Positions 8,718 through 17,959 of a DNA stretch of 64,000 nt are shown in pieces. Every line of letters begins with the position of its first letter. The first letter of the stretch is position 1. Both the position numbers and the translations under genes were made by a program. The notes below the pieces were generated by a model. That model was given only the letters and a program-made list of their open reading frames with translations. It was not told the origin of the DNA and searched no databases. Origin of the DNA: CAKZNE01 sp964485405 (lineage in GTDB: Bacteria; Bacteroidota; Bacteroidia; Flavobacteriales; Schleiferiaceae); contig CAZAJG010000003.1 of NCBI GenBank assembly GCA_964485405.1, positions 83,294 through 147,293 of the forward strand, in the 5' to 3' direction.

Positions 8718-9497
8718 ATGCTATTATTCATTTCCCCGGCTAAATCTCTTGATTTTGATCATCACAAAAAGCTGGGAGAGTCTACAACTCCATATTTTTT
8801 AAACGATGCAGCTAAAGTAAATGCCAGCTTAAAAAGGAAAAGCAAGAAGGCCTTGAAAGATTTGCAGGGTATTAGTACGCAGTTAGCAGAGCTTAATTAT
8901 CATCGAAATCAAATCTGGAATGACGACCAAGAGGCTCAACAGTCTCAAGCCGCATTAGCTTTTAAAGGTGATGTTTATCAAGGCATGCAAGCTGAGAAAT
9001 GGACGGAAAGAAATATGGAGGTTGCTCAAAAACACTTACGCATTCTTTCTGGCTTGTACGGGATCCTCAAACCGGGAGACCAAATAAGGCCTTACCGACT
9101 TGAGATGGGCACTAAACTCAAAGTAGGTAGAAGGGAGAATCTTTACCAATTTTGGGGAGATAAGCTAAAAAAATACTTCAAGGATAATATTGATCCTAAA
9201 ATCTTAGTTGTTAACTTGGCAAGCAACGAATATTTTAAAGCAATAAAAACCGAAAAAATTCCAAATCCAGTAGTGAACATAGATTTTAAGGATTTCCACA
9301 ATGGAGATTTTAAAATGATCAGTTTCTTTGCAAAGAAAGCTAGAGGGATGATGGCGGATTATGTTGTTCAAAATGAGTTGACTGAAAAAGAAGAGATGAA
9401 AGAATTTAATACCGATGGGTATTTTTTTGATGAAAACTCATCTGGACCAGATCATTATATATTTTTGCGTAACAAACAGGAAAAAGCGGAACAATGA
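8718..9497 (+). CDS. yaaA: Peroxide stress protein YaaA
   Basis: A 259-residue member of the YaaA/DUF328 family, beginning with the signature LLFISPAKSLDF. Other conserved blocks are AALAFKGDVYQGM, LRILSGLYGILKPGDQIRPYRLEMGTKL (read in pieces), LYQFWGDKL and LVVNLASNEYFKAI. In Escherichia coli YaaA limits free intracellular iron during hydrogen peroxide stress and binds DNA; its fold is a cytosolic helix-hairpin-helix type. It lies just behind a terminator, so its promoter must be in the short AT-rich gap or within the terminator. The ATG of the next gene overlaps its stop codon, suggesting coupling. Confidence 0.93.
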   Translation: MLLFISPAKSLDFDHHKKLGESTTPYFLNDAAKVNASLKRKSKKALKDLQGISTQLAELNYHRNQIWNDDQEAQQSQAALAFKGDVYQGMQAEKWTERNMEVAQKHLRILSGLYGILKPGDQIRPYRLEMGTKLKVGRRENLYQFWGDKLKKYFKDNIDPKILVVNLASNEYFKAIKTEKIPNPVVNIDFKDFHNGDFKMISFFAKKARGMMADYVVQNELTEKEEMKEFNTDGYFFDENSSGPDHYIFLRNKQEKAEQ

Positions 9498-10165
9498 ACA
9501 AATGGCTTTTAGTGATTCTTTTGTTTTCGGCATTTACGATTGATAGTAATGCTCAAGCAAAACTGAGATACACAGAATTTGGGTTAGGAATAGGAACACT
9601 TACTTCATCAAATGACATAGCGACAACCTCCAGTGTGTCTGCCATTCTAAAGGAAATCAGGCCTAATGCCAAAATTTACGGAATGTACCATGTGAATGAT
9701 TGGTTCGGCTTAGGGGCGGAATTTAACTACGGTTGGATTTTTAATGATGATGACAATCATACAAATGTCAATAGAGGTTTGGAGGTTGTCACTACCTTAT
9801 CGCAAATCAATTTGTTTACAGAGATAAACTTTATCCGTTTCGGAAAGTTCCACAGAGAAGTTAAGTTTGGTATGTTTACTCGCCTAGGAGCTGGGTTCAC
9901 TGGGTATAATCCGAATCTTAGCTTTAAAACTTTGAAGCCTGAGAGTATAACACTATATCCAGATTCGTACACAGCTGCAAATTATTTTATAAGCCTAGGT
10001 TTTAAGTTTAGAACCAGTTACAAGAACGTATTGAGAGTGGAAGCCACTTTTCATGGCTTAGCTGCTGACAATATTGATGGTTTTGAGAATACGACACAGT
10101 TCGCTACCTCTGCAAACGATAGTTATGGCGGTGTTATGATCTCTTACAGTATGATCGTTTTCTAA
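9494..10165 (+). CDS. Outer membrane beta-barrel protein (porin-family-like)
   Basis: A 223-residue exported protein with signal peptide MNKWLLVILLFSAFTIDSNAQ and an alternating aromatic/hydrophobic pattern that ends in Phe (YSMIVF), as expected for a small outer-membrane barrel. Strand-like segments include GLGAEFNYGWIF, VKFGMFTRLGAGF and YFISLGFKF. It resembles the DUF6089/OmpW-sized proteins common in Bacteroidota, though I cannot place it in one family. The start overlaps the yaaA stop (ATGA). Downstream it converges with the broken lipoprotein gene, with 15 bp between the stops and no clear terminator. Confidence 0.7.
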   Translation: MNKWLLVILLFSAFTIDSNAQAKLRYTEFGLGIGTLTSSNDIATTSSVSAILKEIRPNAKIYGMYHVNDWFGLGAEFNYGWIFNDDDNHTNVNRGLEVVTTLSQINLFTEINFIRFGKFHREVKFGMFTRLGAGFTGYNPNLSFKTLKPESITLYPDSYTAANYFISLGFKFRTSYKNVLRVEATFHGLAADNIDGFENTTQFATSANDSYGGVMISYSMIVF

Positions 10166-10180
10166 GAAAAAATGCTGGTA

Positions 10181-11649
10181 CTACTCTGTTCTCTCAAGTG
10201 CTCCGAGATCGGGAGTATTTCTTATATTTCCTTTTAGGTCCAAAATGTATGGGCCAATGTCCGTAATATTTCCTTGATCAATAGCTTGTGAACCGCTATC
10301 AAGTGCATAATTGTTTTGATTTGTATTGACAAATTGAGGGTCAAGGTTCACCAAAGGCAAACTGAAGCGCGGATCGGTTACATCAAACCCTCGTTGATCT
10401 ACAATAGTATTTAACTTAAATAGGGTATTATTAAATTGATAGTTAAAACCACCCGTTTCATCTTCTAAGAGACTCAATTCTTGAGTATTGCTTCCAAATA
10501 CAATACAATTTCCAAAGTAAGCATTGTTTAAGCTGCGAACAAATCGTGTGGTACCACCATTCGAGTTTTGAACGTCTAAAAAGTTGGTTAAAACGACTGC
10601 AGGCGTTGTTCGTGTAGATTGACTCCAGTAGTTGGCAAAGGTGCAATGGCGAAAGCGATAGTTTCCACCAAAGCAATACAAATTGTGCAAACCGCTATTA
10701 GCTATAATGAGGTTGCCGGCTTCAACGCTGCCAAATCCACCGTACATTCCTGTTCTAGAAGTGTTTAAAATAGAAGTGTTAGTAATGACAAGTTGATCTG
10801 AAAATTGAGCGCTATCCAAGCGAATTGCATTAACCGCATTTTTTATCACTGTATTATTAATAATAGCTCTAGCGCCATCATCTATAAAGATTCCTCCTAA
10901 AACGCCACCCCATTGCCCTGGACTATCCTCATAGAAAGGCTCCAACCTATCACCAGTGAATAGAACCGAGTCGCTAAGGCCCGCTTGAGCATTTTCTGCA
11001 ATTTTAAGTTGACCACCATTGGACACCCAAAGACCGGAGTTATTGTGAAAATATACTTCCGCACCAGGGTCGATTTGTAATTCACATCCATCTGGAATTC
11101 TTGCGTAACCATATACAACATGCTTTTCACCATTGGCCCAAACATCGTTACAGTCAATGTTAGAGTAGGGGATAAGGGTTGATCCAAAAGCTATAAATCT
11201 ATCGGGATAATGAAACTCGGCATCCCAAACCAAGGTTACGAGCTTTACATCTTGAGAAGTTCCTTTGTTGTTAAATATGATTTGGTCTTCATAGACTATT
11301 TGCCCTGGATTTGTCAAATTGTTCGTTACCTCCACAAAAATGTAGATACTATCGTTAGGGAGTATTTCTACATCAGTTAAATTGTTGCTTGCTGTACCAT
11401 TGATATTTAGCCGATAGAGGCTATTAGGGTCATTCAACCGGATGTTATCTACGATAACGATTTCATCCTCTGGATTAAATACTTTTAAGGTATATGTGCT
11501 AGAACCTACCGTAGTAAAAACAGTATCTAGAAAAACTGTATCTGTGAAAATCGAAGATTAACCCCTTCTGATTTAATGACGGGATCTTTATGGCACGCAG
11601 CCGTTAGCATCAATAATAGAGCAAAAATCGGCAGTAATAGATTCTTCAT
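10181..11649 (-). pseudogene. Frameshifted surface lipoprotein with right-handed beta-helix
   Basis: The intact-looking frame covers 10181-11557 but has no proper start: its only early start codon is a TTG at 11437, and upstream it runs back to a stop at 11558-11560. Another frame begins at the ATG at 11649 with a lipoprotein signal, MKNLLLPIFALLLMLTAAC, reads on to VNLRF at 11548 and then hits a stop at 11527-11529. Joining the two near 11545-11551 gives VNLRF followed by TDTVFLDTVFTTVGSSTYTLKV, the usual N-terminal block of Bacteroidota surface lipoproteins. One extra T in the four-T run (11547-11550) would restore about 489 residues. The rest shows beta-helix coils (FGGNYRFRHCTF, AYFGNCIVFGS) and ends ALDSGSQAIDQG...PDLGALE, as in choice-of-anchor proteins. 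It could be a real pseudogene or a homopolymer sequencing error. Confidence 0.8.
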
Positions 11650-11713
11650 AGGGTGTACTAACGAAGAGGTTTGCATAAAATTTCAGATTTTAGACCTCTT
11701 ATTTATCAAAAGT

Positions 11714-11744
11714 TTTGGCAAAAATACAAGAATTTATATCTTTG
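11714..11744 (+). promoter_or_regulatory. Promoter of rpmE2
   Basis: TTTG at 11714-11717 and TATCTTTG at 11737-11744 are exactly 19 bp apart, a perfect match to the Bacteroidota housekeeping promoter. The leader to the ATG at 11796 would be about 45 bases and begins near a C-run. Confidence 0.85.
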
Positions 11745-11795
11745 CACCCCTTAAAAAGTTGGGCAAAAACCTAAGCTTAAAGAAATTAAGAAATT

Positions 11796-12047
11796 ATGAA
11801 AAAAGGAATTCACCCTGAAAACTATCGCGCAGTTGTATTTAAAGATATGAGCAATGGTGAGACTATCATCACCAAATCATGCGCTGAAACAAGAGACAAC
11901 ATTGAGATTGATGGGGTTGAATACCCATTAATAAAGATGGAAATTTCATCTACATCTCACCCATTCTATACAGGTAAGATGAAGTTGGTAGATACGGCTG
12001 GACGTGTAGACAAGTTCCGTAACCGTTATGCTAAATTTAAGAAATAA
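11796..12047 (+). CDS. rpmE2: 50S ribosomal protein L31 type B
   Basis: An 83-residue protein beginning MKKGIHPENYRAVVFKDMSNG and ending in the typical GRVDKFRNRYAKFKK. It lacks the CxxC zinc ribbon of the zinc-binding (type A) L31 and so belongs to the zinc-independent type B; one Cys (CAETRD) remains. In bacteria with both forms, type B is induced when zinc is scarce, but many Bacteroidota have only this form and use it constitutively. The perfect housekeeping promoter and the lack of an evident Zur-like site favour constitutive use here. It is monocistronic with a strong terminator. Confidence 0.97.
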   Translation: MKKGIHPENYRAVVFKDMSNGETIITKSCAETRDNIEIDGVEYPLIKMEISSTSHPFYTGKMKLVDTAGRVDKFRNRYAKFKK

Positions 12048-12068
12048 GAATTTCTTTTAATGATATTT

Positions 12069-12104
12069 AAAGCCCTTGAGATTAATTCTGCAAGGGCTTT
12101 TTTA
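12069..12104 (+). terminator. Intrinsic terminator after rpmE2
   Basis: AAAGCCCTTG (12069-12078) pairs with CAAGGGCTTT (12091-12100) around a 12-base loop and is followed by T-rich sequence. Confidence 0.9.
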
Positions 12105-12145
12105 TTTCTATTATATTCAGAACTAATTATCTCAATAGTTTTTCC

Positions 12146-13309
12146 ATGAATGTTATTTTAGACGATAGTCAAACTCAACTTACCCTTTTACCTTTAACTT
12201 TTACCAGACCTGCTTCAGAAATAAGAGTTGGGATATTAACTATCCGTGAAAAATGGGAAAAGCATGTTAAGGGTAGTTACTCTTGGAATACTCAAGAGTA
12301 CTTAGTTTCAAAATTTCCAGTTACTGCTAGTGATGTAAATCTTATCATAAATGGTTCTGTTTGCCCAAATGAAGAGCTTTTACAAGCTATTGATCACCTC
12401 AAGGATGGTGAATGTTTGGTACAGGGTGATATTCTGATCGCCCAGAAATCTTCTCATACAGGCTTTCATGTTTCTAATGATATTGTAAAGACTTCTTTTG
12501 AAGGAACCTTTAACTACATCAATAAATCGTGGCAGGTGTTTTCTTGTAACGCACAAGAAATGGATTTGGACTTTGAATTGATCACCAAAGGAAGAAGTAG
12601 TGCAGAGTTGAGCTCAACAAATACGGTTCTTGGCGATCGAATTTTCCTAGAGGAAGGAGCGGAAGCGGAATGTGCAATCTTTAACACTAAATCTGGCCCG
12701 GTTTATCTGGGTAAAGATTCTCTCGTAATGGAAGGATCTGTAGTAAGAGGTGGCTTGGCCTTATGCGAACACGCACAACTTAAATTGGCTAGTAAAATTT
12801 ATGGGGCAACAACCATTGGTCCTCATTCGAAGGTTGGAGGAGAAGTAAACAATTCAGTGATTATCGGTTATTCTAATAAGGGACATGATGGTTTTTTAGG
12901 AAACTCAGTAATTGGGGAATGGTGCAATATTGGAGCCGATTCAAATAATTCAAACCTCAAAAATAATTACGATGAGGTAAAGCTTTGGAGCTATGAAAAA
13001 GGAGGTTTCGAAAAAACAGGTCTTCAGTTTTGCGGCTTAGTGATGGGTGATCATTCTAAATGTGGTATCAATACTATGTTTAATACGGGCACGGTGGTAG
13101 GCGTAAGTTCAAATATTTTTGGGGCCGGATTTCCTAGAAACTTTATACCATCCTTTAGTTGGGGAGGAGCTTCGGGTGTAACCGAATATAAATTTGAGAA
13201 AGCAATGGCTACTGCTGCTTTAGTTATGAAAAGGAGGGGAATTGAGCTGGATGAGGTTGAGCTAGGCATTCTTCAAGCGATTTACAATCAAACTCATGAA
13301 AAAGGATAA
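12146..13309 (+). CDS. GlmU-like sugar nucleotidyltransferase/acyltransferase family protein
   Basis: A 387-residue protein of the Bacteroidota alternative GlmU family. It begins MNVILDDSQTQLTLLPLTFTRPASEIRVGILTI, the conserved start that replaces the usual NTP-transferase N-terminus, followed by a beta-helix C-terminal half with hexapeptide-type turns (VLGDRIFLEEGAEAE, SVVRGGLALCEHAQLKLASKIYGATTIGPHSKVGGEVNNSVI, in pieces). The family is proposed to make UDP-N-acetylglucosamine from glucosamine 1-phosphate for peptidoglycan and lipid A, but biochemical proof is thin and the N-terminal half lacks the standard GXG nucleotide loop. It lies between rpmE2 and lon on its own transcript. The family is sure; the exact reaction is not. 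Confidence 0.82.
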   Translation: MNVILDDSQTQLTLLPLTFTRPASEIRVGILTIREKWEKHVKGSYSWNTQEYLVSKFPVTASDVNLIINGSVCPNEELLQAIDHLKDGECLVQGDILIAQKSSHTGFHVSNDIVKTSFEGTFNYINKSWQVFSCNAQEMDLDFELITKGRSSAELSSTNTVLGDRIFLEEGAEAECAIFNTKSGPVYLGKDSLVMEGSVVRGGLALCEHAQLKLASKIYGATTIGPHSKVGGEVNNSVIIGYSNKGHDGFLGNSVIGEWCNIGADSNNSNLKNNYDEVKLWSYEKGGFEKTGLQFCGLVMGDHSKCGINTMFNTGTVVGVSSNIFGAGFPRNFIPSFSWGGASGVTEYKFEKAMATAALVMKRRGIELDEVELGILQAIYNQTHEKG

Positions 13310-13326
13310 TCGTTAGAGTCCTTTCT

Positions 13327-13341
13327 TGGCACACCAATTGA
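13327..13341 (+). promoter_or_regulatory. Sigma-54-like promoter before lon
   Basis: TGGCAC at 13327-13332 and TTGA at 13338-13341 have the -24/-12 spacing of sigma-54 promoters (TGGCAC-N5-TTGC); only the last base differs. It lies 44 bp before the lon ATG. No TAnnTTTG box is visible in this gap. Confidence 0.45.
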
Positions 13342-13384
13342 CCTATATCTAGCTATATCGTAGAAAAATGTTGAATACGCCATT

Positions 13385-15859
13385 ATGGCTGAAAATATAT
13401 TGATGAAGAACAAAGATTTATTAATTCTGGACAGCATGTCATTAGACAATATTGTTTATGAAGATGCTGAGTTTATACCGTTGATGACGAATGAGGATGA
13501 AGATAAAATGGAGAAAGAAGCTCTTCCAGATGAACTTCCCATTTTACCACTTAGAAATACAGTTCTTTTCCCAGGTGTAGTGATACCAATCACAGCAGGA
13601 AGGGATAAATCTATTAAGTTGCTTCAGGAAGCAAACAAGTCTAACAAAATAGTTGGAGTTGTTAGTCAACAGGACCCCGAAAATGAAAACCCAGGTAAAG
13701 AGGATATCTATTCTGTTGGTACTGTTGCTCGAATCGTGCGAATGTTTAAAATGCCTGATGGAAATACCACGGTAATCATTCAAGGAAAAAAGCGATTTGA
13801 AATAGAGGAAATTACTACTGAAGATCCCTACATGAAAGGGAAAATCGGTTTTTTAAAGGAGAATAAAGCTCAAGATAAGGAGTCTAAGATTGAAGCGCTT
13901 ATGACTTCAATAAAGGACCTGGCCCTTGAAATAATCAAAGAATCACCAAATATTCCCAGTGAAGCTGGTTTTGCGCTTAAAAATATTGAAAGTGATAGTT
14001 TCTTACTGAATTTCATTTCATCCAACATGAATTTGGATGTGGAAAAGAAGCAAAAATTACTAGAGCTAGATGACATGTTTATTCGAGCAAGTGAGGTTTT
14101 AAAGCACTTGAACATCGAGCTGCAAATGTTGGAGATGAAGAATGAGATTCAAACAAAGGTGAAAACAGAGTTTGATCAACAGCAAAGAGAGTATTTCCTT
14201 CATCAGCAAATGAAACAGATTCAAGAAGAGTTAGGAGGCTCTTCTTCGGAGAGCGAGATTGAGGAAATGCGGGCCAAAGGAAAAAAGAAGAATTGGAATA
14301 AGGAGGTTAAGGACATTTTTGAGAAGGAACTGAAAAAACTACAAAGGGTCAATCCTCAGGTTCCTGAGTTCAGTATTCAGCGAAACTATTTAGAGTTTTT
14401 ACTGGATTTGCCTTGGAATGATTACAGTAAAGATGTTTTTGATCTGAAAAGGGCGGAAAAAATTTTAGACAGAGATCATTACGGTTTGGATAAGGTTAAA
14501 GAACGAATTATTGAGCATTTAGCCGTACTTAAGTTGAAAGGGGATATGAAAGCTCCGATCCTCTGTCTATACGGACCTCCGGGAGTAGGTAAAACCAGTC
14601 TAGGGAAATCTGTCGCAGAGGCTTTAGGTAGGAAATACATCAGAATGTCTTTAGGTGGTTTGAGAGACGAAGCTGAGATACGAGGACATCGAAAAACGTA
14701 TATAGGCGCCATGCCTGGGAGAGTTATTCAAAGCCTTAAAAAAGCAGGTACTTCTAACCCTGTTTTTGTTTTGGATGAAATTGATAAACTAGTAAGCGAT
14801 GGTCATGGTGATCCTTCTTCGGCTATGTTGGAAGTATTAGACCCAGAACAAAATTCTGAGTTTTACGATAATTATCTGGAACTGGGCTATGATTTGAGCA
14901 AGGTAATGTTCATTGCTACAGCTAATAATCTAAGAACCATTCATCCCGCTTTAAGAGACCGAATGGAAATTATTGAGATTAATGGATATACGGTAGAAGA
15001 GAAAGTAGAAATTGCTAAACGCCATTTGCTACCTAAGCAGACTAAGGAACATGGATTGAAAAAGCAGGATGTTTCAATTGACAAAAAAGCGTTGGAATTT
15101 TTAGTTGAAAACTATACACGAGAATCTGGTGTAAGAGGATTGGATAAGACCATTGCCAAAGTGGTGAGAAACGTAGCTAAAAATGTAGCTATGGAGAATG
15201 AACACAATCCTAAACTAAAAACGGAGCAGGTTAATGAAATTTTAGGCCCGCCTAGATTTGGTAAGGATAAATACCAAGGGAACAACATTGCAGGAGTGGT
15301 AACAGGTTTAGCTTGGACTCCAGTTGGTGGAGATATTCTGTTTATTGAATCATCGATCAGTAAAGGGAAGGGAAAGCTTACAGTAACGGGGAATCTTGGT
15401 GACGTAATGAAGGAGTCAGCTATTATAGCGATGGCTTATCTCCGAGCCCATTCTAATGAGTTTAACATCCCGGTTGAAGTATTTGATAAATGGGATGTGC
15501 ATATTCACTTTCCTGAAGGAGCTACGCCAAAAGATGGGCCTTCTGCAGGAATTACCATCCTTACATCTCTAGCTTCCCTGTTTACTCAACGAAAGGTTAA
15601 AAGCAAGTTGGCGATGACAGGAGAAATTACTTTAAGAGGTAAAGTGCTTCCAGTAGGAGGAATTAAGGAAAAAATACTGGCAGCCAAACGAGCAGATATC
15701 AAAGAGATTATCCTATGCAGAGAAAATGAGAAGGATATAAAAGAAATCAGAGAAGACTACTTGAAAGGTTTAACTTTTCACTATGTAGACTCTATGATGG
15801 AGGTTATTGAAATCGCGTTGACTGCTCAAAAGGTTAAAGGCGCGCTTAATGTTCATTGA
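13385..15859 (+). CDS. lon: ATP-dependent protease Lon (endopeptidase La)
   Basis: An 824-residue Lon protease of LonA type. The substrate-binding domain begins at about residue 50 (LPILPLRNTVLFPGVVIPI), a coiled-coil region around 230-310 (FLHQQMKQIQEELGG) follows, then the AAA+ module with Walker A GPPGVGKT at about 397 and Walker B VFVLDEIDKL. The C-terminal protease domain has the catalytic Ser of PKDGPSAG at 720 and Lys of VGGIKEK at 761. It degrades misfolded and regulatory proteins in the cytosol. The acidic N-terminal 45 residues are an extension common in Bacteroidota. The 75-bp upstream gap contains a sigma-54-like element, which would make its control unusual. Confidence 0.97.
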   Translation: MAENILMKNKDLLILDSMSLDNIVYEDAEFIPLMTNEDEDKMEKEALPDELPILPLRNTVLFPGVVIPITAGRDKSIKLLQEANKSNKIVGVVSQQDPENENPGKEDIYSVGTVARIVRMFKMPDGNTTVIIQGKKRFEIEEITTEDPYMKGKIGFLKENKAQDKESKIEALMTSIKDLALEIIKESPNIPSEAGFALKNIESDSFLLNFISSNMNLDVEKKQKLLELDDMFIRASEVLKHLNIELQMLEMKNEIQTKVKTEFDQQQREYFLHQQMKQIQEELGGSSSESEIEEMRAKGKKKNWNKEVKDIFEKELKKLQRVNPQVPEFSIQRNYLEFLLDLPWNDYSKDVFDLKRAEKILDRDHYGLDKVKERIIEHLAVLKLKGDMKAPILCLYGPPGVGKTSLGKSVAEALGRKYIRMSLGGLRDEAEIRGHRKTYIGAMPGRVIQSLKKAGTSNPVFVLDEIDKLVSDGHGDPSSAMLEVLDPEQNSEFYDNYLELGYDLSKVMFIATANNLRTIHPALRDRMEIIEINGYTVEEKVEIAKRHLLPKQTKEHGLKKQDVSIDKKALEFLVENYTRESGVRGLDKTIAKVVRNVAKNVAMENEHNPKLKTEQVNEILGPPRFGKDKYQGNNIAGVVTGLAWTPVGGDILFIESSISKGKGKLTVTGNLGDVMKESAIIAMAYLRAHSNEFNIPVEVFDKWDVHIHFPEGATPKDGPSAGITILTSLASLFTQRKVKSKLAMTGEITLRGKVLPVGGIKEKILAAKRADIKEIILCRENEKDIKEIREDYLKGLTFHYVDSMMEVIEIALTAQKVKGALNVH

Positions 15860-15900
15860 TGACTTAAATACTTATTTAATGCGTAGTACGTTTTAAATGA

Positions 15901-15908
15901 TATTTTTG
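15901..15908 (+). promoter_or_regulatory. -7 box before porQ
   Basis: TATTTTTG fits TAnnTTTG and ends only five bases before the porQ ATG, so a transcript from it would be nearly leaderless. No clear -33 element. Confidence 0.4.
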
Positions 15909-15913
15909 CATCG

Positions 15914-16960
15914 ATGAAGAACTTTTTCATTTCATTATTTCTACTGATTACACTTACGGCTAGTGCTCAAATAGGAGGTAACTCGGTTTACAATTTTTTA
16001 AATTTAGTTCCTTCCGCCCGTGTGGCTAGTCAAGGGAGTAATGCTATCGCTAATCCCGAACAGGATCTAAATTTTGCTTTGTACAATCCGGCTTTATTAA
16101 ATGAGGGAATGCATGGTCAGCTTACATTTAGTATGGTGGATTATGTAGCAGGGATTTCACTTGGCGATATAAATTACGCTCATCATATTGAAAACTATGG
16201 AACTTTTTACGCAGGTTTAAAGTATGTGGATTATGGCAGCTTTGATAGAGCGAATGTTTTTGGTGTAAGGCAAGGCGAGTTTACAGCTGGAGATTATGCA
16301 TTTAATTTAGGTTATGGTTATACGCTCGATACAAACTGGAGTTTTGGGGGTAATCTCAAAGCCATAAATTCGCGATACGATATTTACAGTTCTTTCGGAA
16401 TGGCTGTAGATTTAGCCGCTACCTATCAAATTCCCCAAAAAAGGATTGTTATTGCTTTTGTTGCGAAGAATGTTGGGTTCCAGTTGAGTTCATACAATGA
16501 AGAACGTGAGAGACTCCCTTTTGAATTGCAATTAGGGTTCTCTAATAGATTTGAACATTTACCTTTAAGATGGCAAATTACATTGGAACAATTGGAGCAG
16601 TGGGATTTGAGATATCAAGATCCTACAGCTGTAACGGTAAACCAATTTACCGGTGAAGTGGATGATAATTTCCCTTCCATTTGGAACAATTTATTGAGAC
16701 ATGTTGTAGTAGGCTTAGAATTTGCACCTACCAAGAGTTTTAACCTCCAGTTTGGTTATAATTTTAGAAAGAGACAGGAGCTTAACCTTGATAGTAGAAG
16801 AACTTCAGCTGGTTTTTCTTTTGGAGTAGGCCTTAAAATTTCTAAATTTAGATTGAATTACGGAAGAAATTTCTATCACGTATCCGGAAATGCAAATCAC
16901 TTTTCATTAATCACTGATCTTCAGGATTTCAAAAGGAATAAAAAGAAAAATCTTGAGTAA
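15914..16960 (+). CDS. porQ: Type IX secretion system outer membrane protein PorQ
   Basis: A 348-residue exported protein with signal peptide MKNFFISLFLLITLTASAQ. The mature start IGGNSVYNFLNLVPSARVASQGSN is the PorQ signature. It continues as an FadL/PorV-like barrel with repeated Tyr/Gly-rich strands (YAHHIENYGTFYAGLKYVDYGSF, in pieces) and the motif LYNPALLN. PorQ sits in the outer membrane and takes part in cargo processing and surface attachment in the T9SS. The two proteins with sorting domains encoded at about 32 and 42 kb are presumed cargo. It overlaps cmk by eight bases; the porQ-cmk pairing is frequent in the phylum. Confidence 0.9.
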   Translation: MKNFFISLFLLITLTASAQIGGNSVYNFLNLVPSARVASQGSNAIANPEQDLNFALYNPALLNEGMHGQLTFSMVDYVAGISLGDINYAHHIENYGTFYAGLKYVDYGSFDRANVFGVRQGEFTAGDYAFNLGYGYTLDTNWSFGGNLKAINSRYDIYSSFGMAVDLAATYQIPQKRIVIAFVAKNVGFQLSSYNEERERLPFELQLGFSNRFEHLPLRWQITLEQLEQWDLRYQDPTAVTVNQFTGEVDDNFPSIWNNLLRHVVVGLEFAPTKSFNLQFGYNFRKRQELNLDSRRTSAGFSFGVGLKISKFRLNYGRNFYHVSGNANHFSLITDLQDFKRNKKKNLE

Positions 16961-17633
16961 AAAAATCGTTATTGCTATTGATGGCTTTTCCTCTACAGGA
17001 AAAAGTACTATGGCTAAAGAGTTGGCTCGTCTGTTAGAATACAAGTATGTTGATACTGGGGCTATGTATAGAGCGGTTGCTTTATATGCTTTACGTAAGA
17101 ATCTTTTCAAAGATGATTTACATAAGAATCTGGTGGCTGGATTGAATGATATTAAACTAAGCTTTGAGTTTAACCCAAAAACTCAAAAATCTGAGATACA
17201 CCTGAATGGGGAAAATGTGGAGGAAGAGATCCGGGGAATGGAAGTGTCTGGAAAGGTAAGTGAAGTGGCCCAAATTCATGAGGTAAGAAAAAAACTAGTT
17301 GCAGAGCAGCAAGAAATGGGACGGTCTTCAGGTATTGTAATGGATGGTAGGGATATTGGTACTGTTGTTTTTCCAAATGCAGAGCTTAAGATTTTCATGA
17401 CGGCAAGAGAAGAAATCCGGGTAGATAGAAGGTATCAAGAATTATCTGCCAAAGGCAAAGATATTAGTAGAGAAGAAATTGCGAAAAATATAGCAAAGCG
17501 AGATTTTCAAGATATGGATAGATCAGACAGTCCATTAAAACAAGCAACTGATGCTAAGGTTTTGGATAATTCAGATATCAACCAAAAGGAGCAGTTAGAA
17601 ATGGCCTTAGCGTGGGTAAAGGATCTTATTTAA
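16953..17633 (+). CDS. cmk: Cytidylate kinase
   Basis: A 226-residue CMP/dCMP kinase with the P-loop GFSSTGKST at residues 10-18, then YVDTGAMYRAVAL, GRDIGTVVFPNAELKIF and RRYQEL...DRSDSPL (substrate and lid segments). It starts with TTG at 16953 inside the porQ end. No ATG precedes the P-loop in frame, so the TTG start is required. It phosphorylates CMP for nucleotide recycling and supplies the CTP pool used by CdsA. Its 3' end overlaps the convergent acyl-CoA-binding protein gene by eight bases, so there is no room for a terminator between them. Confidence 0.95.
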   Translation: MSKKIVIAIDGFSSTGKSTMAKELARLLEYKYVDTGAMYRAVALYALRKNLFKDDLHKNLVAGLNDIKLSFEFNPKTQKSEIHLNGENVEEEIRGMEVSGKVSEVAQIHEVRKKLVAEQQEMGRSSGIVMDGRDIGTVVFPNAELKIFMTAREEIRVDRRYQELSAKGKDISREEIAKNIAKRDFQDMDRSDSPLKQATDAKVLDNSDINQKEQLEMALAWVKDLI

Positions 17634-17937
17634 GGTTTTTAAACTTTCTTGGTAATCGATTCTCCTCTTCTGTAAGCTTGAGCAGTTCTTTGATTTTTTC
17701 AATATACTTTTTCTTAGCTTCTTGCTGAGGCATACCGGCTAAGCGCTTCCAAGAGTCATGTTTAAAGGTTTGTATTACGTTGGAGGATTCATTTGGCCTT
17801 TCGTTTGTATTGTCACCTTCCAACGCTTGTTTGAAGAAAGCATAAGCCACAAGCATATTATCGGCTGTTTGGGGAGGCATATTGTTCCCAATTTTGCAAT
17901 AGCGTTCAAACTCTTTTTCCAAATCTTCTTCCTGCAT
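17626..17937 (-). CDS. Acyl-CoA-binding protein (ACBP)
   Basis: A 103-residue protein filling one ACBP four-helix domain: DNMLVAYAFFKQALEGDNTNERP is the classic helix-2 and loop region, followed by FKHDSWKRLAGMPQQEAKKKYIEKIKEL. The conserved Tyr, Lys and Trp residues that hold the CoA ester are visible. Such proteins bind long-chain acyl-CoA esters and buffer them in the cytosol; they are best known in eukaryotes but widespread in Bacteroidota. The gene is the last of the rsfS-ftsH-LUD-cdsA-psd series, next to two phospholipid synthesis genes, which fits a lipid role. The first 15 residues are acidic and not part of the domain. Confidence 0.92.
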   Translation of the reverse strand: MQEEDLEKEFERYCKIGNNMPPQTADNMLVAYAFFKQALEGDNTNERPNESSNVIQTFKHDSWKRLAGMPQQEAKKKYIEKIKELLKLTEEENRLPRKFKNLK

Positions 17938-17959
17938 AACTCAATTAACTAATATAAAA

